Positions 1-8,097 are shown, counted from the first letter of the stretch. The stretch is 35,564 nt of DNA from DATKQI01 sp035532755 (GCA_035532755.1 DATKQI010000284.1:1-35564), one strand, 5' to 3'. The notes: generated from the letters alone by a model not told the origin. Program-made: numbers and translations.

Positions 1-32
1 GAGCACTCGTATGCGCACTCATATGAGTGCTC
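1..32. repeat. Perfect palindrome inside a longer inverted repeat
   Basis: GCACTCATATGAGTGC at 15-30 is a perfect 16-bp palindrome. A third GCACTC lies at 3-8, so GAGCACTC (1-8) also pairs with GAGTGCTC (25-32). Such nested dyads are typical operator or centromere-type protein sites. Nothing in the window identifies the binding protein, and the site is cut off by the window edge. Confidence 0.45.
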
Positions 33-210
33 CGATCGGGGCGCCCGCTTGTCTCTGGCATGTCCGTGTCCGTCATCATGACGGGGCATGGCAGCAAAAT
101 TGGCCGGACTACTGCAATGTGGTCGCTGCGCGACGCTTACCGACGAAGCGACGATGGTGGCGATCAACCGCTTCCTGGGCGCTGGTACTAGTACACCTCG
201 CCGGAATGGC

Positions 211-247
211 GACTCGGTTTGGCCGGTACGGCGAACCGAGTCGCTTT
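211..247. terminator. Terminator-like hairpin
   Basis: GACTCGGTT (211-219) pairs perfectly with AACCGAGTC (234-242), and the loop holds a second stem, GCCG (222-225) with CGGC (229-232). A short T-run follows at 244-247 on the plus strand. This fits an intrinsic terminator for a plus-strand transcript entering from the left, although the T-run is short and no upstream gene is visible. Confidence 0.4.
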
Positions 248-331
248 TGCCACAGTTCCCGCAAAAATAGGGTACCGGCGTCGCGGGCTATAGGCGTGAA
301 TCCGATAGCGATGCGAGGCGCCCCTCTCTAC

Positions 332-356
332 GAGCCCATCACAAACCGGGGGCAAG
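332..356 (+). repeat. Left terminal inverted repeat of the ISKra4-like element
   Basis: This 25-bp sequence starts GAGCCCATCACAAACC and ends GGGGCAAG. It is the exact reverse complement of 2463-2487. The outward bases (331 and 2488) no longer pair, which fixes the element boundary. Confidence 0.9.
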
Positions 357-1760
357 GTCGTTGCCTGCCGTTTTCCTGAACGCTGGGTAGCGGCGACGGA
401 TGAGGTGATCGAGATCGCCGTTGAGGACACGTGTTCGGGTCTGAAGCAACAGATGAGCGCCCCGAGAGGTCCAGCGCATCGACTGAAGCTTGTCAAAGCG
501 TTTGTCCACGATCTGGTTGACCGCGGACTCCACGAAGCCCGTGGAGATGCGTTCACCGGCGCGGAACCGCTCGCCATAGTTCACGATGTGACCCACGTTA
601 TTGGTGATATACGTGGCGAACTCACCGAGCGTGGTGGCAAGCTTTCGGAGCGACGCCGAAGTTGGGTTCTCCTCCAGAGCGCCGGCGATGTCGTCTGCCA
701 GACATTCGATGTCGTCGATCGCGTCAGGGGCATTACCGTGCCAGAGCAGCCATTTGATCCGCTCCAGCGCAGCGGCCTTAGCCTCGCCCGTGACGGGGTC
801 GGTCCATGCCCCCTTGATCATCTGCCCCAGCACGGTTAGCCGCATGGTGACATGAAACCAGTCCAGCACGTGCTCGGCTTCCGGGGCGATGTTCTGCTGC
901 AGACGGCGTAGAGTGTCGGCGCCGTCGGATAAGAACACGACCTGCTGCTGCGGCTGCATCCCCTGTTGGCGCAGCGTGTCGACGAGCCGGGCGCGCGGTT
1001 TGTCGTCCACTGTCTGGACGAAAGCGAAGCAGCGACCGGAGGGGTCCGGATCCCGGCCATCGCGATGGAATGAAACCAGGCTCTTGCCCGCAATCACCTC
1101 AAACCAGCCCTGCTCTCGGCCGCGAACATAACCGCCATCCATGCCGACATACAGTGGGCCATCCGGCAGTGCGTTGCCGGGTCCGGTTCGCTCGTCCTCG
1201 ACTGTTATGTTCGTCGGCGCCGATGCGAGCTCGGCTTCGTGCGCTTCGGCGACCCGAAAAAGATGCCGCCGGACCCGCTCGGCGCCAATCGGACGGTCGA
1301 GCGGCAGCACTTCGTCCAGCAGCCGGACCGTCAGACCATAGGAAACCAGCGAGGCGAATTTGGTTTCAAGATACAGCATCTCCGGACTGACGCGCTCGCT
1401 CAGCAGCTCCGCCAATGGGCTCACCGTGACCGTTGCGCTCTGGGTGCATGGACAAACCCTGACCCGTTCGCTGGCGAACCGAAGCGTTCCGAATGGTGTC
1501 CGGAACACGATCGAATGGTGGCCCTTCAGCGAGCGCCGATTGCGACAGCCGGGGCAGGCGCGCTGATCCGCTTGCCACTCTGCGACCTGAACGTCGGCGA
1601 GAACCTGTTGAATGCCGGCGGTGATTTCCTTGGCTTCGGCCAGCGACAATCCGAGGCCCGCCGGGCACAGCCGATCACGGTCGATCCCGATGATCTCGCG
1701 CACGTCCCGTCGGTCGGTTGCATCGTCAACGAAGACCACCTGTATCGCCATCCGGATCAT
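339..1760 (-). CDS. ISKra4-family transposase
   Basis: This 473-residue DDE-type transposase should cut and move the flanking element. A zinc-ribbon-like region near residues 69-105 (C69, C72, C103, C105) precedes the catalytic part. The likely acidic residues are D208 in YVGMDGGYV, D279 in FLSDGAD and E411 in GFVESAVNQ, with the conserved HVLDWFH segment near 298-304. The ATG at 1760 is chosen because a GGAG lies six bases upstream of it; an ATG at 1751 is also possible. The gene overlaps the end of the passenger gene by 35 bases, which suggests translational coupling. The frame is intact from start to stop and the stop falls inside the left inverted repeat, so the enzyme may be functional. 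Confidence 0.88.
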   Translation of the reverse strand: MIRMAIQVVFVDDATDRRDVREIIGIDRDRLCPAGLGLSLAEAKEITAGIQQVLADVQVAEWQADQRACPGCRNRRSLKGHHSIVFRTPFGTLRFASERVRVCPCTQSATVTVSPLAELLSERVSPEMLYLETKFASLVSYGLTVRLLDEVLPLDRPIGAERVRRHLFRVAEAHEAELASAPTNITVEDERTGPGNALPDGPLYVGMDGGYVRGREQGWFEVIAGKSLVSFHRDGRDPDPSGRCFAFVQTVDDKPRARLVDTLRQQGMQPQQQVVFLSDGADTLRRLQQNIAPEAEHVLDWFHVTMRLTVLGQMIKGAWTDPVTGEAKAAALERIKWLLWHGNAPDAIDDIECLADDIAGALEENPTSASLRKLATTLGEFATYITNNVGHIVNYGERFRAGERISTGFVESAVNQIVDKRFDKLQSMRWTSRGAHLLLQTRTRVLNGDLDHLIRRRYPAFRKTAGNDLAPGL

Positions 1761-2445
1761 CGGGAACTCCGCCTATGGTGAACGCCTGCCGCAATGCGGC
1801 GTTGATCGCGGCGCGTGGGAACGCCTCGGCCAGAAAGGGTTCCCGTGACTGTAGGCGGGACACGGCCTGTCTGAAGTCCGAGAACGTTTCGGGATCGGCC
1901 TGGACGGCGTCCTCGCCATCGGCGACACGGCGGAGGACGGCGGCGACCGCGTCGATATCGGTCGCCATGTCCCAGCTGACCGCATCGCGACGCCGTTCCG
2001 CATAGGCCCGAGGTCCACCGCAGCCATCCGGAGGACCAGGCTCCCGGCCGGCCAGGCAAGCGGGGATGCGGTGGCTCTCGCATGGCGCCTCCTCGATCAC
2101 CTTCTCGACCCGCACTTCGACCTGCCAGCCAGCCGTGAAGTCGTACTCATAGAGGAAGCGCTCGGTGGGACGGAATCCGAACTGTGCCAGCCGCACTGCC
2201 GCAGCGTCCTCGTCAAAGCTCGGCCCGCCGATATAGGCGATGCCGTAATCGCGGCCATGAATGCGAAAGCGGTGCAGGTGATCGTCGTCCCAGCCCATGA
2301 GCAGCTGGATGACCCGGTGCAGGTCCGCGATCGACAGACTGTCCGCAAGCTTGACCCGCCGCCAAACGGCGGGATGAACGTCCCGCAGCAGGACCTTCAA
2401 CCGCAGCAGCAGAGGCGGGCGCTGTTCGATCACCACCCCGACCAT
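1726..2445 (-). CDS. pRiA4b ORF-3-like passenger protein of the IS
   Basis: This 239-residue protein resembles the plasmid pRiA4b ORF-3 family (IS1096 TnpR-like fold). The N-terminal half has the family pattern, with LLRLKVLLRDVHPAVWRRV near residues 12-30, a region with DDDHLHRFRIHG, and YEYDFTAGWQVEV. It lies wholly inside the inverted repeats, upstream of the transposase, so it moves with the element as a passenger or accessory gene. GTGAGGT just before the ATG at 2445 could serve as its ribosome site. The biochemical role of this family is not settled, and none is assigned here. The C-terminal part (residues 120-239) looks less conserved. Confidence 0.75.
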   Translation of the reverse strand: MVGVVIEQRPPLLLRLKVLLRDVHPAVWRRVKLADSLSIADLHRVIQLLMGWDDDHLHRFRIHGRDYGIAYIGGPSFDEDAAAVRLAQFGFRPTERFLYEYDFTAGWQVEVRVEKVIEEAPCESHRIPACLAGREPGPPDGCGGPRAYAERRRDAVSWDMATDIDAVAAVLRRVADGEDAVQADPETFSDFRQAVSRLQSREPFLAEAFPRAAINAALRQAFTIGGVPDDPDGDTGGLR

Positions 2446-2462
2446 ACCTCACCACACCCGGT

Positions 2463-2487
2463 CTTGCCCCCGGTTTGTGATGGGCTC
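2463..2487 (-). repeat. Right terminal inverted repeat of the ISKra4-like element
   Basis: This is the exact 25-bp reverse complement of 332-356. Just outside it, GGGCCCATC at 2494-2502 pairs again with the terminal GATGGGC, so a small hairpin straddles the insertion boundary. Confidence 0.9.
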
Positions 2488-2578
2488 TGGCGGGGCCCAT
2501 CAGACTGCTCCGATGCGCAGCGGTTGATTACAGACCGCGACGAGCGCACCGACGGAGCCCCACACCCGCCCCGCCGTT

Positions 2579-2648
2579 CCCTGTTTGAGCTTGCATCCCC
2601 TGTTTGTGACAGCACCGTTAAATCGGCTATTACGCTCTCGGACAGGGG
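2579..2648. repeat. Direct repeats and dyad upstream of the XRE gene
   Basis: CCCTGTTTG occurs at 2579-2587 and again at 2598-2606, a 19-base step. The second copy is part of CCCCTGT (2597-2603), which pairs with ACAGGGG (2642-2648). The stretch between is AT-richer than its surroundings and is the likely promoter region of the regulator at 2692. An autoregulatory role is inference only. Confidence 0.35.
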
Positions 2649-2691
2649 CGAATCGCGGGTGCCGAAAGCGGCAAGCAGCGGGTCTGGGAAA

Positions 2692-2961
2692 ATGACTGCC
2701 CCGGGCGCCAGGGCGGCGGCTCGTGCGGCCGAGGCCCTGCTATTGCAGTTCGGTGAAAACTTCCATGCAGCCCGGATCAAGGCCGGACTGACGCAGCGCG
2801 ATATCGAACTCTACACCGGCATCCAGCAGGCTTACGTTTCGCAGATCGAATGCGGCCGGCAGAACCCCACGCTGGCGACCATGACGGTGCTGGCGCTTGC
2901 TGTCGGCAAGGATGTGCACGAATTGTTGAAGCCGCCTCGGGGCGCTGCCAGACGGAAATAG
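2692..2961 (+). CDS. XRE-family HTH regulator (candidate transfer repressor)
   Basis: From the ATG at 2692 this is an 89-residue protein dominated by one helix-turn-helix of the Cro/CI (XRE) type: FHAARIKAGLTQRDIELYTG, then IQQAYVSQIECGRQNPTLATM and a third-helix region ending VHELLKPP. A GTG at 2659 in the same frame would add 11 residues. The gene lies immediately upstream of the trb operon. The 22-bp palindrome at 2993-3014 sits between its stop codon and trbB, and shorter copies of the same palindrome occur at the traG and traK promoters. The inferred role is a repressor of transfer genes through this site. No effector domain is visible. The second XRE protein at 12983 is an alternative partner. 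Confidence 0.75.
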   Translation: MTAPGARAAARAAEALLLQFGENFHAARIKAGLTQRDIELYTGIQQAYVSQIECGRQNPTLATMTVLALAVGKDVHELLKPPRGAARRK

Positions 2962-2974
2962 TCCCTCCACCAGC

Positions 2975-3014
2975 CTGACAACGGGCTTGCGTCCTATTAG
3001 ATTTATCTAATAGG
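2975..3014 (+). promoter_or_regulatory. trb operon promoter with palindromic operator
   Basis: The palindrome has 10-bp arms, CCTATTAGAT (2993-3002) and ATCTAATAGG (3005-3014), around a TT spacer. A possible -35 box, CTGACA (2975-2980), lies 17 bases before TAGATT (2998-3003), so the operator would cover the -10 box and a bound repressor would block the promoter. The 16-bp core recurs at 19994-20009 and, with one mismatch, at 22243-22258. TrbB begins 45 bases downstream. Confidence 0.7.
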
Positions 3015-3059
3015 TTCTGCGCAGCCCCGTCGGATTCGCGGGCACGGTTATGGACGATC

Positions 3060-4040
3060 ATGGCGGACGAAGACAAGCCTTCCACACGCGTGGAACAGGC
3101 GCGGCGGCTCGCTGAGTCGATGAAGCGCCAACTGGGTCGGTTCTGCGGATATCTGGCGGAACCCGGACTGGTCGAGCTGATGCTGAATGCGGATGGCACG
3201 GTGTGGGCCGACCGTCTCGGGCGCGGCATGGAACCGGTCGGCACGATGCTTCCTGCCTCCGCCGAATCGTTCATCGGCACCGTCGCCTCAACCCTGCGCG
3301 GCACCGTCACACGCGAGAACCCTATTCTCGAATGCGAGCTTCCGTTCGAGTCCCCATTCGATGGTTCGCGGTTCGAGGCGCTGATTCCGCCCGTCGTGCC
3401 GGCGCCGGTGTTCACCATCCGACGCAAGGCCTCGGCGGTGTTCACCCTGCAAGAGTATCAACGCCAAGGGATTATGTCTGACCGGCAACGGGCCGCGATC
3501 GAGGCCGCCGTCGAACAACGTCACAACATTCTCGTGGTGGGCGGCACCGGGACCGGCAAGACCACGCTGACGAACGCCGTCATCGACCACATGGTGCGCG
3601 CTGCACCCCAGCATCGCATCGTCATCATCGAGGACACCAGCGAACTGCAATGCGCGGCGAAGAATGCCGTGGCGATGCGGGCAACCGACACCATCGATAT
3701 GCAGCGGCTGCTGAAGGCGACGATGCGGCTGCGGCCGGATCGGATCATCGTCGGCGAGGTCCGCGGCGGCGAGGCTCTTTCGCTCCTGAAGGCCTGGAAC
3801 ACGGGCCATCCGGGCGGGGTCTGCACCGTCCACGCCAACCATGCCCGCGCTGGCCTCCAGCGCATCGAACAACTGATTGCCGAGGTCAGCCAGACCCCGA
3901 TGCGCGCCCTGATCGCCGAGGCCGTCAACCTCATCGTGTCGATCGTGAAGACCGCGGCCGGCGCGGGCCGGCGCATCGATGAAGTGGTGGCCGTCACCGG
4001 ATGCGCCGGCGGCGAATACCAATTTGCCAACCCGGAGTGA
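3060..4040 (+). CDS. TrbB, VirB11-like traffic ATPase
   Basis: TrbB is the cytoplasmic hexameric ATPase that powers pilus assembly and substrate transfer in P-type type IV secretion. The 326-residue sequence shows Walker A GGTGTGKTT (161-169), an Asp box IIEDTSE (189-195), Walker B RIIVGEVRG (228-236) and a His box GHPGGVCTVHAN (249-260), all in the expected order. Length matches the family. It is the first gene of the eleven-gene trb operon and lies just downstream of the palindromic operator. TrbC follows after eight bases. No defect is visible. Confidence 0.96.
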   Translation: MADEDKPSTRVEQARRLAESMKRQLGRFCGYLAEPGLVELMLNADGTVWADRLGRGMEPVGTMLPASAESFIGTVASTLRGTVTRENPILECELPFESPFDGSRFEALIPPVVPAPVFTIRRKASAVFTLQEYQRQGIMSDRQRAAIEAAVEQRHNILVVGGTGTGKTTLTNAVIDHMVRAAPQHRIVIIEDTSELQCAAKNAVAMRATDTIDMQRLLKATMRLRPDRIIVGEVRGGEALSLLKAWNTGHPGGVCTVHANHARAGLQRIEQLIAEVSQTPMRALIAEAVNLIVSIVKTAAGAGRRIDEVVAVTGCAGGEYQFANPE

Positions 4041-4048
4041 CCCTGCCG

Positions 4049-4381
4049 ATGCCCCACTGTCTCATCGCCCTCCGCCGCAATTGGCTCCCCCTCCTGCTGA
4101 TTGCCGTGTCCTTCCATCCGATCGCGGCGCATGCCGCGGCGGCCGGCGGCGGCAACCTGCCGTGGGACACACCGCTGGACACCTTGAAGAACGACCTCAC
4201 CGGCCCGGTCGCGTTCACCATCTCCCTCCTCGCCATGGTGGCCTGCGGCGCAGCACTGGTGTTCGGCGGCGAGATCAATGAGTTCGTGCGCCGCATCATC
4301 ATGCTGGTGCTGGTCTGCGCCTTCATCGTCGGCGTGTCGAACCTGGCCTCGGCACTAGGCATCACCGGAGCGATCGTGTGA
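4049..4381 (+). CDS. TrbC, VirB2-like conjugative pilin precursor
   Basis: TrbC is the major pilin of the conjugative pilus. The chosen ATG at 4049 gives 110 residues: a charged start, a long hydrophobic signal (WLPLLLIAVSFHPIAAHA) with an AHA-type cleavage site, then a short mature part with two membrane segments, AFTISLLAMVACGAALVFG and IIMLVLVCAFIVGVSNLAS, separated by EINEFVRR. That two-helix layout is typical of TrbC/VirB2 pilins. In RP4 the product is cut and cyclised by TraF, and a TraF homologue is encoded here at 17561-18127. The end overlaps trbD by four bases. Confidence 0.92.
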   Translation: MPHCLIALRRNWLPLLLIAVSFHPIAAHAAAAGGGNLPWDTPLDTLKNDLTGPVAFTISLLAMVACGAALVFGGEINEFVRRIIMLVLVCAFIVGVSNLASALGITGAIV

Positions 4382-4662
4382 GCCTGCGCCGCCTCTCCTT
4401 TCATCGCGTGCTGCACCGGCCCAGCCTGTTCCTGGGCGGCGAGCGCGAGCCGGCCCTGTTGACGGCCATCGTCGTCGGCGGCCTCGCGGTATCCGGAATG
4501 AACGCGGTGTCCTTCGCGATCGGCGCGGCGGTCTGGTTCTGCGCCATCCCCCTGTTGCGCTGGATGGCCAAGGCTGATCCCCAGATGACCAAGGTCTATC
4601 TGCGCCAGCTTCGCTACCGCGGGTACTACCCGGCGCGGTCGCGCCCGTGGCGGATGGGGTAG
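4378..4662 (+). CDS. TrbD, small inner-membrane component (VirB3-like)
   Basis: This 94-residue protein starts with a GTG overlapping the trbC stop (GTGA). It has the TrbD pattern: a short charged N-terminus containing HRVLHRPSLFLGGEREP, two hydrophobic segments in residues 25-58 (LTAIVVGGLAVSG and FAIGAAVWFCAIPLL) and a basic tail. TrbD/VirB3 proteins are inner-membrane subunits that work beside the TrbE/VirB4 ATPase and are sometimes fused to it. TrbE follows after five bases. Confidence 0.92.
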   Translation: MSLRRLSFHRVLHRPSLFLGGEREPALLTAIVVGGLAVSGMNAVSFAIGAAVWFCAIPLLRWMAKADPQMTKVYLRQLRYRGYYPARSRPWRMG

Positions 4663-4667
4663 CCGGC

Positions 4668-7136
4668 ATGCTCGCGCTGAAACCCTTCCGCGATACGGCC
4701 GCCGGCGTGGCCGACCTGCTCAACTGGGGCTACCTGATCGATAGCGGGATCCTCCTGAACAAGGACGGCTCGCTGCTCGCCGGCTGGTTCTACCGGGCAC
4801 CGGACATCGCCAGTTCCACGGACAGCGAACGCAACTGGCTGTCGGGACGGGTGAACGCCGCGCTCGCCAGGCTGGGCGCCGGCTGGGCCTCGTGGATCGA
4901 AGCCGCCCGGCTGCCGGCGTCCAGCTATCCGCCACCGGAGCTGTCGCACTTCCCTGATCCGGTCTCGCGGCTGGTGGATGCCGAGCGCCGCGCCCGGTTC
5001 ATGCGCGAGGGCGTCCACTACGAAAGCGAGTACGTCCTCCTCGTCCAGTTCACCCCGCCGCTCCGCCGCAAAAGCAAGGTTGTGGACCTGATCTATGACG
5101 ACGATCCGGCCGAAACCGGCAGCCCCGCCAGCCGCATCCTGGACCAGTTCAAGAAGGCCCTGGCCGACATCGAGGACGCGATCGGCGATGCAGTGAGCCT
5201 GCGGCGGATGGAGAGCTACACCCACATTTGCCGCTTCGGCCGCAAGCACCTGCGCGACCACCTGGTGAACTACCTGCATTTCGCCCTGACCGGCGAGGAA
5301 GCCGCACTCAATATTCCGCCCGCCGGAGCCTACCTCGACGCGGTGATCGGCGGCCGGGAGCTCTGGCCGGGAGACACGCCGCGCCTGGGCAGCGCTATCG
5401 ACGGGCGGTTCATCTGCTGCGTGGCGATCGAGGGCTTCCCGCAGGAGTCGTTCCCCGGAATCCTCGACGCGCTGGACCACCTCCCGATTCCGTTCCGCTG
5501 GTCCACGCGCATGATCTACCTCGATCAGCACGAAACGCTGGCCGAACTCCGCAAATACCGCCGCAAGTGGAAGCAGCAGGTCCGCGGCTTCTGGACGCAG
5601 GTGTTCAAGACTCAGGGCGGTTCGGTCAATGAGGACGCCCTGCTGATGGCCGACCAGGCGGATGCGGCGATCGCCGACGCCAGCTCGGCTCTGGTCGCCT
5701 TCGGCTATTACACGCCGGTCATCGTCCTCATGGACCAAGACCGGGCCGCGTTGATCGAAAACGCTCGTCTGGTCGTCCGCGAGATCCTGCGCGAGGGCTT
5801 CGCGGCGCGGATCGAGACGGTGAACACCATGGAGGCGTGGCTCGGCAGCCTGCCGGGGCACACCGTCCCGAACGTTCGCCGCCCGATGATCCACACCGGC
5901 AATCTCGCCGACCTGCTGCCGCTGGCGGGCGTCTGGACCGGGCCGGAGGAAAACCCCTGCCCGCTCTATCCACCGGGATCGCCGCCGTTGCTGCACGGCG
6001 CCACGCAGGGTGCGACGCCTTTCCGGGTGAACCTCCACGTCGGCGACGTGGGGCACACCCTGATCTTCGGCCCGACCGGCGCCGGCAAGTCGGTGCTGCT
6101 GTGCACGATCGCCTTGCAAGCCCGGCGCTATCGCGGCGTCACGATCTGCGCCTTCGACAAGGGCCGGTCCATGTGGGCCACGGTCCGCGCCTGTGGCGGC
6201 CGGCACTACGACGTGGGCGGTGACGGCGACGGGCCGGCGTTCTGCCCGCTCGCCGCGATCGAGACCGACGCCGACATGGCCTGGGCGGAAGACTGGATCG
6301 CGACGTGCTTCGAGCTGCAGGCCGGGCGGCCGCCCCTGCCCCGTGAACGCGAAGCCATTCATCGGGCAATGCTGCTGCTCCGGTCGGCCAATGATCGCAC
6401 TCTGACGCATTTCGTGGCGCAGGTGCAGGACGAGTCGATCCGCGCCGCCCTGCGCTACTACACGCTGGAAGGCACGCTCGGCCGGCTGCTCGATGCCGAA
6501 GAGGACGGCCTCGCGGACACGCCGTTCGCGGTCTTCGAAATCGAGGACCTGATGGCGATGGGCGAGCGCAACCTCATCCCGGTCCTGCTCCACCTGTTCC
6601 GCAGATTCGAGCGCTCTCTGAAGGGGCAGCCGGCCTATCTGCTGCTCGATGAAGCCTGGGTGATGCTCGGCCATCCCGTGTTCCGCGCCAAAATCCGGGA
6701 GTGGCTGAAGGTGCTGCGCAAGGCGAACTGCGCGGTTGTCCTGGCGACGCAATCGCTCTCCGACGCGGCACGGTCGGGCATTCTCGACGTGCTGATCGAG
6801 TCGTGCCCCACCAAGATCTTCCTCCCCAATGAGGAAGCCGGGACGGCCGGAACGCCCGAGCATCCTGGCCCGCGCGATCTTTACGAGGCGATGGGGCTGA
6901 ACGAGACGCAGATCGACATCATCCGGACCGCCACCAAGAAGCGGCATTACTACCTGGTGTCCCCGGAAGGGCGGCGGCTGTTCGATCTTGGCCTTGGTCC
7001 GATCGCGCTGTCATTCGCCGGCATCAGCGCCAAGGAACAGATCGCGCATCTCGACCGCCTGGCGCAGCGCGCGGGCGATCAGTGGCCGTTTGCCTGGCTG
7101 GAAGAACAGGGGGTGGACTATGCGGCCCTCCAGTGA
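4668..7136 (+). CDS. TrbE, VirB4-family conjugation ATPase
   Basis: TrbE is the large ATPase at the inner-membrane face of the channel. The ATG at 4668 is chosen because the product then begins MLALKPFRDTA, as TrbE proteins usually do; a GTG at 4647 would add seven residues. The 822-residue protein has an N-terminal CagE/TrbE/VirB-type domain, Walker A GPTGAGKS at about 468-475, and Walker B in AYLLLDEAW near 655-664, followed by VVLATQSLSDA. Length and motifs are complete. The end overlaps trbJ by 17 bases. A long open frame on the opposite strand is a codon-bias shadow. Confidence 0.96.
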   Translation: MLALKPFRDTAAGVADLLNWGYLIDSGILLNKDGSLLAGWFYRAPDIASSTDSERNWLSGRVNAALARLGAGWASWIEAARLPASSYPPPELSHFPDPVSRLVDAERRARFMREGVHYESEYVLLVQFTPPLRRKSKVVDLIYDDDPAETGSPASRILDQFKKALADIEDAIGDAVSLRRMESYTHICRFGRKHLRDHLVNYLHFALTGEEAALNIPPAGAYLDAVIGGRELWPGDTPRLGSAIDGRFICCVAIEGFPQESFPGILDALDHLPIPFRWSTRMIYLDQHETLAELRKYRRKWKQQVRGFWTQVFKTQGGSVNEDALLMADQADAAIADASSALVAFGYYTPVIVLMDQDRAALIENARLVVREILREGFAARIETVNTMEAWLGSLPGHTVPNVRRPMIHTGNLADLLPLAGVWTGPEENPCPLYPPGSPPLLHGATQGATPFRVNLHVGDVGHTLIFGPTGAGKSVLLCTIALQARRYRGVTICAFDKGRSMWATVRACGGRHYDVGGDGDGPAFCPLAAIETDADMAWAEDWIATCFELQAGRPPLPREREAIHRAMLLLRSANDRTLTHFVAQVQDESIRAALRYYTLEGTLGRLLDAEEDGLADTPFAVFEIEDLMAMGERNLIPVLLHLFRRFERSLKGQPAYLLLDEAWVMLGHPVFRAKIREWLKVLRKANCAVVLATQSLSDAARSGILDVLIESCPTKIFLPNEEAGTAGTPEHPGPRDLYEAMGLNETQIDIIRTATKKRHYYLVSPEGRRLFDLGLGPIALSFAGISAKEQIAHLDRLAQRAGDQWPFAWLEEQGVDYAALQ

Positions 7137-7881
7137 CCTGCGGGCATACATGCGCCGCCTAGCACTTGCCGGCGCCGTCATCGCCTGCCTGGGAATCGCA
7201 CTCGGACCACGGCCGGCGCAGGCGCAATGGGCCGTCAACTGCGTCAACTGCTCCACGACGTGGACCCAGCTCCTGCAATACGCCAAGGAAGCGCAGTCGC
7301 TGGCGACGCAGTTGCAACAGTACCAGACGCAGCTTGAGCAATACGCCAACATGGTGACAAACACCGTAGCGCTGCCGCAGGAAGTGTGGGGCACGGTACA
7401 ATCCGACATCATGCAGGTCCAGGCGCTTTCGAACACCGCCTCGTTGCTGTCCGGCAATTCGGGGTCGATGATCGACCGGCTCCGCTCGGCGTCCGCCTAC
7501 GCAGACCAGGCGGCCAGTCTCGGCAACATCGCCGGCCAGTTCACCACCTGGCAACAGACGATCGGTAACAATCTGGACACCATGGGGCGCACGCTGGACC
7601 TTCAGGAATCCCAGCAGCAGAACCAGGCCGCCATCCTCCAAGCCCTGCAACAGCACGCACAATCCGCGCAGGGCCAGATGCAGGCCATCCAGGCCGGTGA
7701 CGAACTGGCCGGCGCGAACGCCGAGCAGCTCATGCAAATCCAGGCGACGCTTTCGGCAACAGCGCAAATGCAGGCCTCGGACGCCGCCGTCGCCGCCGAC
7801 CGGCGGGCCGCGGAAGACGCCGCCATGCAGCATTTCGCAACGCCGCAACCAGTCACGATAACCGGCTATCAACAGTACTGA
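7120..7881 (+). CDS. TrbJ, VirB5-like periplasmic channel protein
   Basis: From the ATG at 7120 this 253-residue protein carries a signal peptide (MRRLALAGAVIACLGIALG, cleavage after AQA) and a glutamine-rich, helical mature part (for example AKEAQSLATQLQQYQTQLEQY), then two further helical stretches rich in Q and A. That is the usual profile of TrbJ/VirB5, a minor pilus-tip or periplasmic subunit. The start overlaps the end of trbE. An in-frame ATG at 7150, directly at the signal peptide, is an alternative. TrbK follows after 12 bases. Confidence 0.92.
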   Translation: MRPSSDLRAYMRRLALAGAVIACLGIALGPRPAQAQWAVNCVNCSTTWTQLLQYAKEAQSLATQLQQYQTQLEQYANMVTNTVALPQEVWGTVQSDIMQVQALSNTASLLSGNSGSMIDRLRSASAYADQAASLGNIAGQFTTWQQTIGNNLDTMGRTLDLQESQQQNQAAILQALQQHAQSAQGQMQAIQAGDELAGANAEQLMQIQATLSATAQMQASDAAVAADRRAAEDAAMQHFATPQPVTITGYQQY

Positions 7882-7893
7882 GGTGGGAACGGG

Positions 7894-8097
7894 ATGTTGA
7901 CACTCAAAACATCTGTCGCCGCTGCCATTCTGGTCGGCGTCGTCGCCGCCACTGCGGGGATCACTTACGTTACCACGCAGGCAAACATGCAAGTATCGGT
8001 GGATTGCCGACGGGCCACCCAGTCAGAACCGACCACACTTAGACCGCCCCTGCCACAGGGCGCACCGGTGCCGCTCAATCAAGGCAAAAAATATTGA
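7894..8097 (+). CDS. TrbK-position small membrane-anchored protein, probable entry exclusion
   Basis: This 67-residue protein has one N-terminal hydrophobic segment (SVAAAILVGVVAATAGITYV) and a short polar, presumably periplasmic tail containing a single cysteine. A good ribosome site (GAGGTGGGA) precedes the ATG. It sits exactly where trbK, the entry-exclusion gene, lies between trbJ and trbL in related operons. The identification rests mainly on position, size and topology. RP4 TrbK is a lipoprotein, and no lipobox is visible here, so this would be a divergent or alternative TrbK. Its stop overlaps the trbL start by one base. Base composition is less GC-rich than in the flanking trb genes. 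Confidence 0.65.
   Translation: MLTLKTSVAAAILVGVVAATAGITYVTTQANMQVSVDCRRATQSEPTTLRPPLPQGAPVPLNQGKKY

Larger units (their letters stand above)
1..331. other. Left flank without a supported gene
   Basis: Several short open frames cross this stretch, but none has a recognisable product, a convincing ribosome site or family-like composition. It holds a 16-bp palindrome at 15-30 and a strong hairpin at 211-242, listed separately. It ends at the inverted repeat of the ISKra4-like element, so it may be the remains of a locus interrupted by that insertion. Confidence 0.5.
332..2487 (-). mobile_element. Complete ISKra4-like insertion sequence with passenger gene
   Basis: The element is bounded by a perfect 25-bp inverted repeat, left copy 332-356 and right copy 2463-2487, giving about 2156 bp. 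Both genes read on the minus strand, with the passenger gene (1726-2445) upstream of and overlapping the transposase gene (339-1760). The transposase stop codon lies inside the left inverted repeat, a compact arrangement that supports these ends. I could not find a convincing target-site duplication: the flanking bases on the two sides do not match. The family name rests on the transposase sequence, recognised by eye. Confidence 0.85.

Noticed and set aside
188..577. 129-residue minus-strand frame across the left end of the IS
   Set aside because: It crosses the IS boundary and overlaps the transposase in another frame with no recognised domain.
324..2495. Target-site duplication for the ISKra4-like element
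   Set aside because: The bases outside the two inverted repeats (TCTCTAC on the left, TGGCGGG on the right) do not match at any usual length.
4626..6947. 773-residue open frame on the minus strand opposite trbE
   Set aside because: It mirrors the GC-rich codon bias of trbE, has no recognisable domain and lies fully inside a well supported gene.
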